From Planococcus sp. (in: firmicutes) (GTDB taxonomy: Bacteria; Bacillota; Bacilli; Bacillales_A; Planococcaceae), in NCBI GenBank assembly GCA_030147455.1, contig JASKZU010000328.1, positions 1 to 7,234 on the forward strand: a stretch of DNA of 7,234 nucleotides, in the 5' to 3' direction. The position numbers and the translations under genes are program-made. Each line of letters opens with the position of its first letter. Within the stretch, counting starts at the first letter, position 1. The notes under the pieces were generated by a model that worked only from the letters and a program-made list of their open reading frames with translations, had not been told where the DNA came from and ran no database searches. Positions 7,141 through 7,234 of this stretch are shown one piece after another.

Positions 7141-7190
7141 AACCGCCGTTCGGAAGGATTGTTACGAATCCTGCCAGAACGGCGGTTTTT
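7141..7190. terminator. Intrinsic terminator after acuC, probably shared with the convergent ccpA
   Basis: Arms AACCGCCGTTC (7141-7151) and GAACGGCGGTT (7177-7187) pair perfectly. An inner helix AGGATT / AATCCT (7155-7160 with 7167-7172) closes a 6-nt loop, with a small internal loop between the two helices. Five T follow on the plus strand (7186-7190), 15 nt after the acuC stop. On the minus strand the stem is followed by the less pure T-run GGTTTCTTATA, so termination of the opposing gene is likely but weaker. Confidence 0.88.
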
Positions 7191-7210
7191 ATTGGAAGCA
7201 AAGCCCATCC

Positions 7211-7234
7211 CTATTCTTGTTTAGTGGATTGACG
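7211..7234 (-). CDS. ccpA: 3' end of catabolite control protein A (LacI/GalR family), partial
   Basis: Reading the minus strand from the right edge gives seven codons, RQSTKQE, then TAG at 7213-7211. As I recall it, B. subtilis CcpA ends in RIEFRQSTK, so RQSTK matches its tail with two extra residues. Synteny agrees: in B. subtilis ccpA lies on this side of acuC and points towards it. CcpA with HPr-Ser46-P binds cre sites and represses acsA and acuABC in glucose. Only seven residues are visible, so the call rests on the tail match, the reading direction and gene order. The gap from acuC is filled by the terminator at 7141-7190. Confidence 0.72.
   Translation of the reverse strand, partial: RQSTKQE

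Noticed and set aside
1..7234. Search for mobile elements, CRISPR repeats, tRNAs, phage genes, toxin-antitoxin pairs or a novel defence system
   Set aside because: Nothing was seen. The window is densely filled by five housekeeping genes and the end of a sixth in a conserved order, with no long gene-free stretch.

Overview
This window reads as an ordinary chromosomal locus of a Gram-positive Bacillales bacterium. The family Planococcaceae (for example Planococcus or a relative) is a plausible guess from the protein flavour and moderate GC, but it is not proven. The key evidence is the conserved acetate-utilisation cluster acsA / acuABC beside ccpA, arranged largely as in Bacillus subtilis. 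Every complete protein is collinear over its full length with its B. subtilis counterpart as I remember it.

Layout. Positions 2-2752 (+) hold a class A penicillin-binding protein that is cut at its 5' end by the window edge. It has a glycosyltransferase domain, a transpeptidase domain, an FN3-like domain and a very acidic tail. A perfect 18-bp hairpin terminator (2755-2793) fills the 45-bp gap to the convergent acsA gene (4519-2798, minus strand), which encodes acetyl-CoA synthetase. A regulatory region of about 165 bp (4520-4686) separates acsA from the divergent acuA-acuB-acuC operon (4687-7126, plus strand). The operon ends in a second hairpin (7141-7190). The last 24 bases are the 3' end of a convergent minus-strand gene whose encoded tail, RQSTKQE, looks like the C-terminus of CcpA.

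How the genes work together. AcsA activates acetate to acetyl-CoA. From the B. subtilis precedent, AcuA inactivates AcsA by acetylating a C-terminal lysine (K550 here) and AcuC removes the acetyl group. AcuB, a CBS-CBS-ACT protein, is a presumed ligand-sensing partner of unresolved role. CcpA represses acsA in B. subtilis through a cre site inside the first codons of the gene, and a matching site is present here at 4499-4512. The window therefore holds the enzyme, its writer and eraser of acetylation, and the edge of the gene for its catabolite regulator. The PBP gene is a cell-wall neighbour without an obvious link to acetate metabolism.

I found no mobile element, CRISPR array, tRNA, rRNA or toxin-antitoxin module, and nothing that looks like an undescribed system. 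The points of interest are regulatory (cre and CodY-like sites), syntenic (no motPS genes between acuC and ccpA) and structural (the PBP tail and the AcuB domain fusion).
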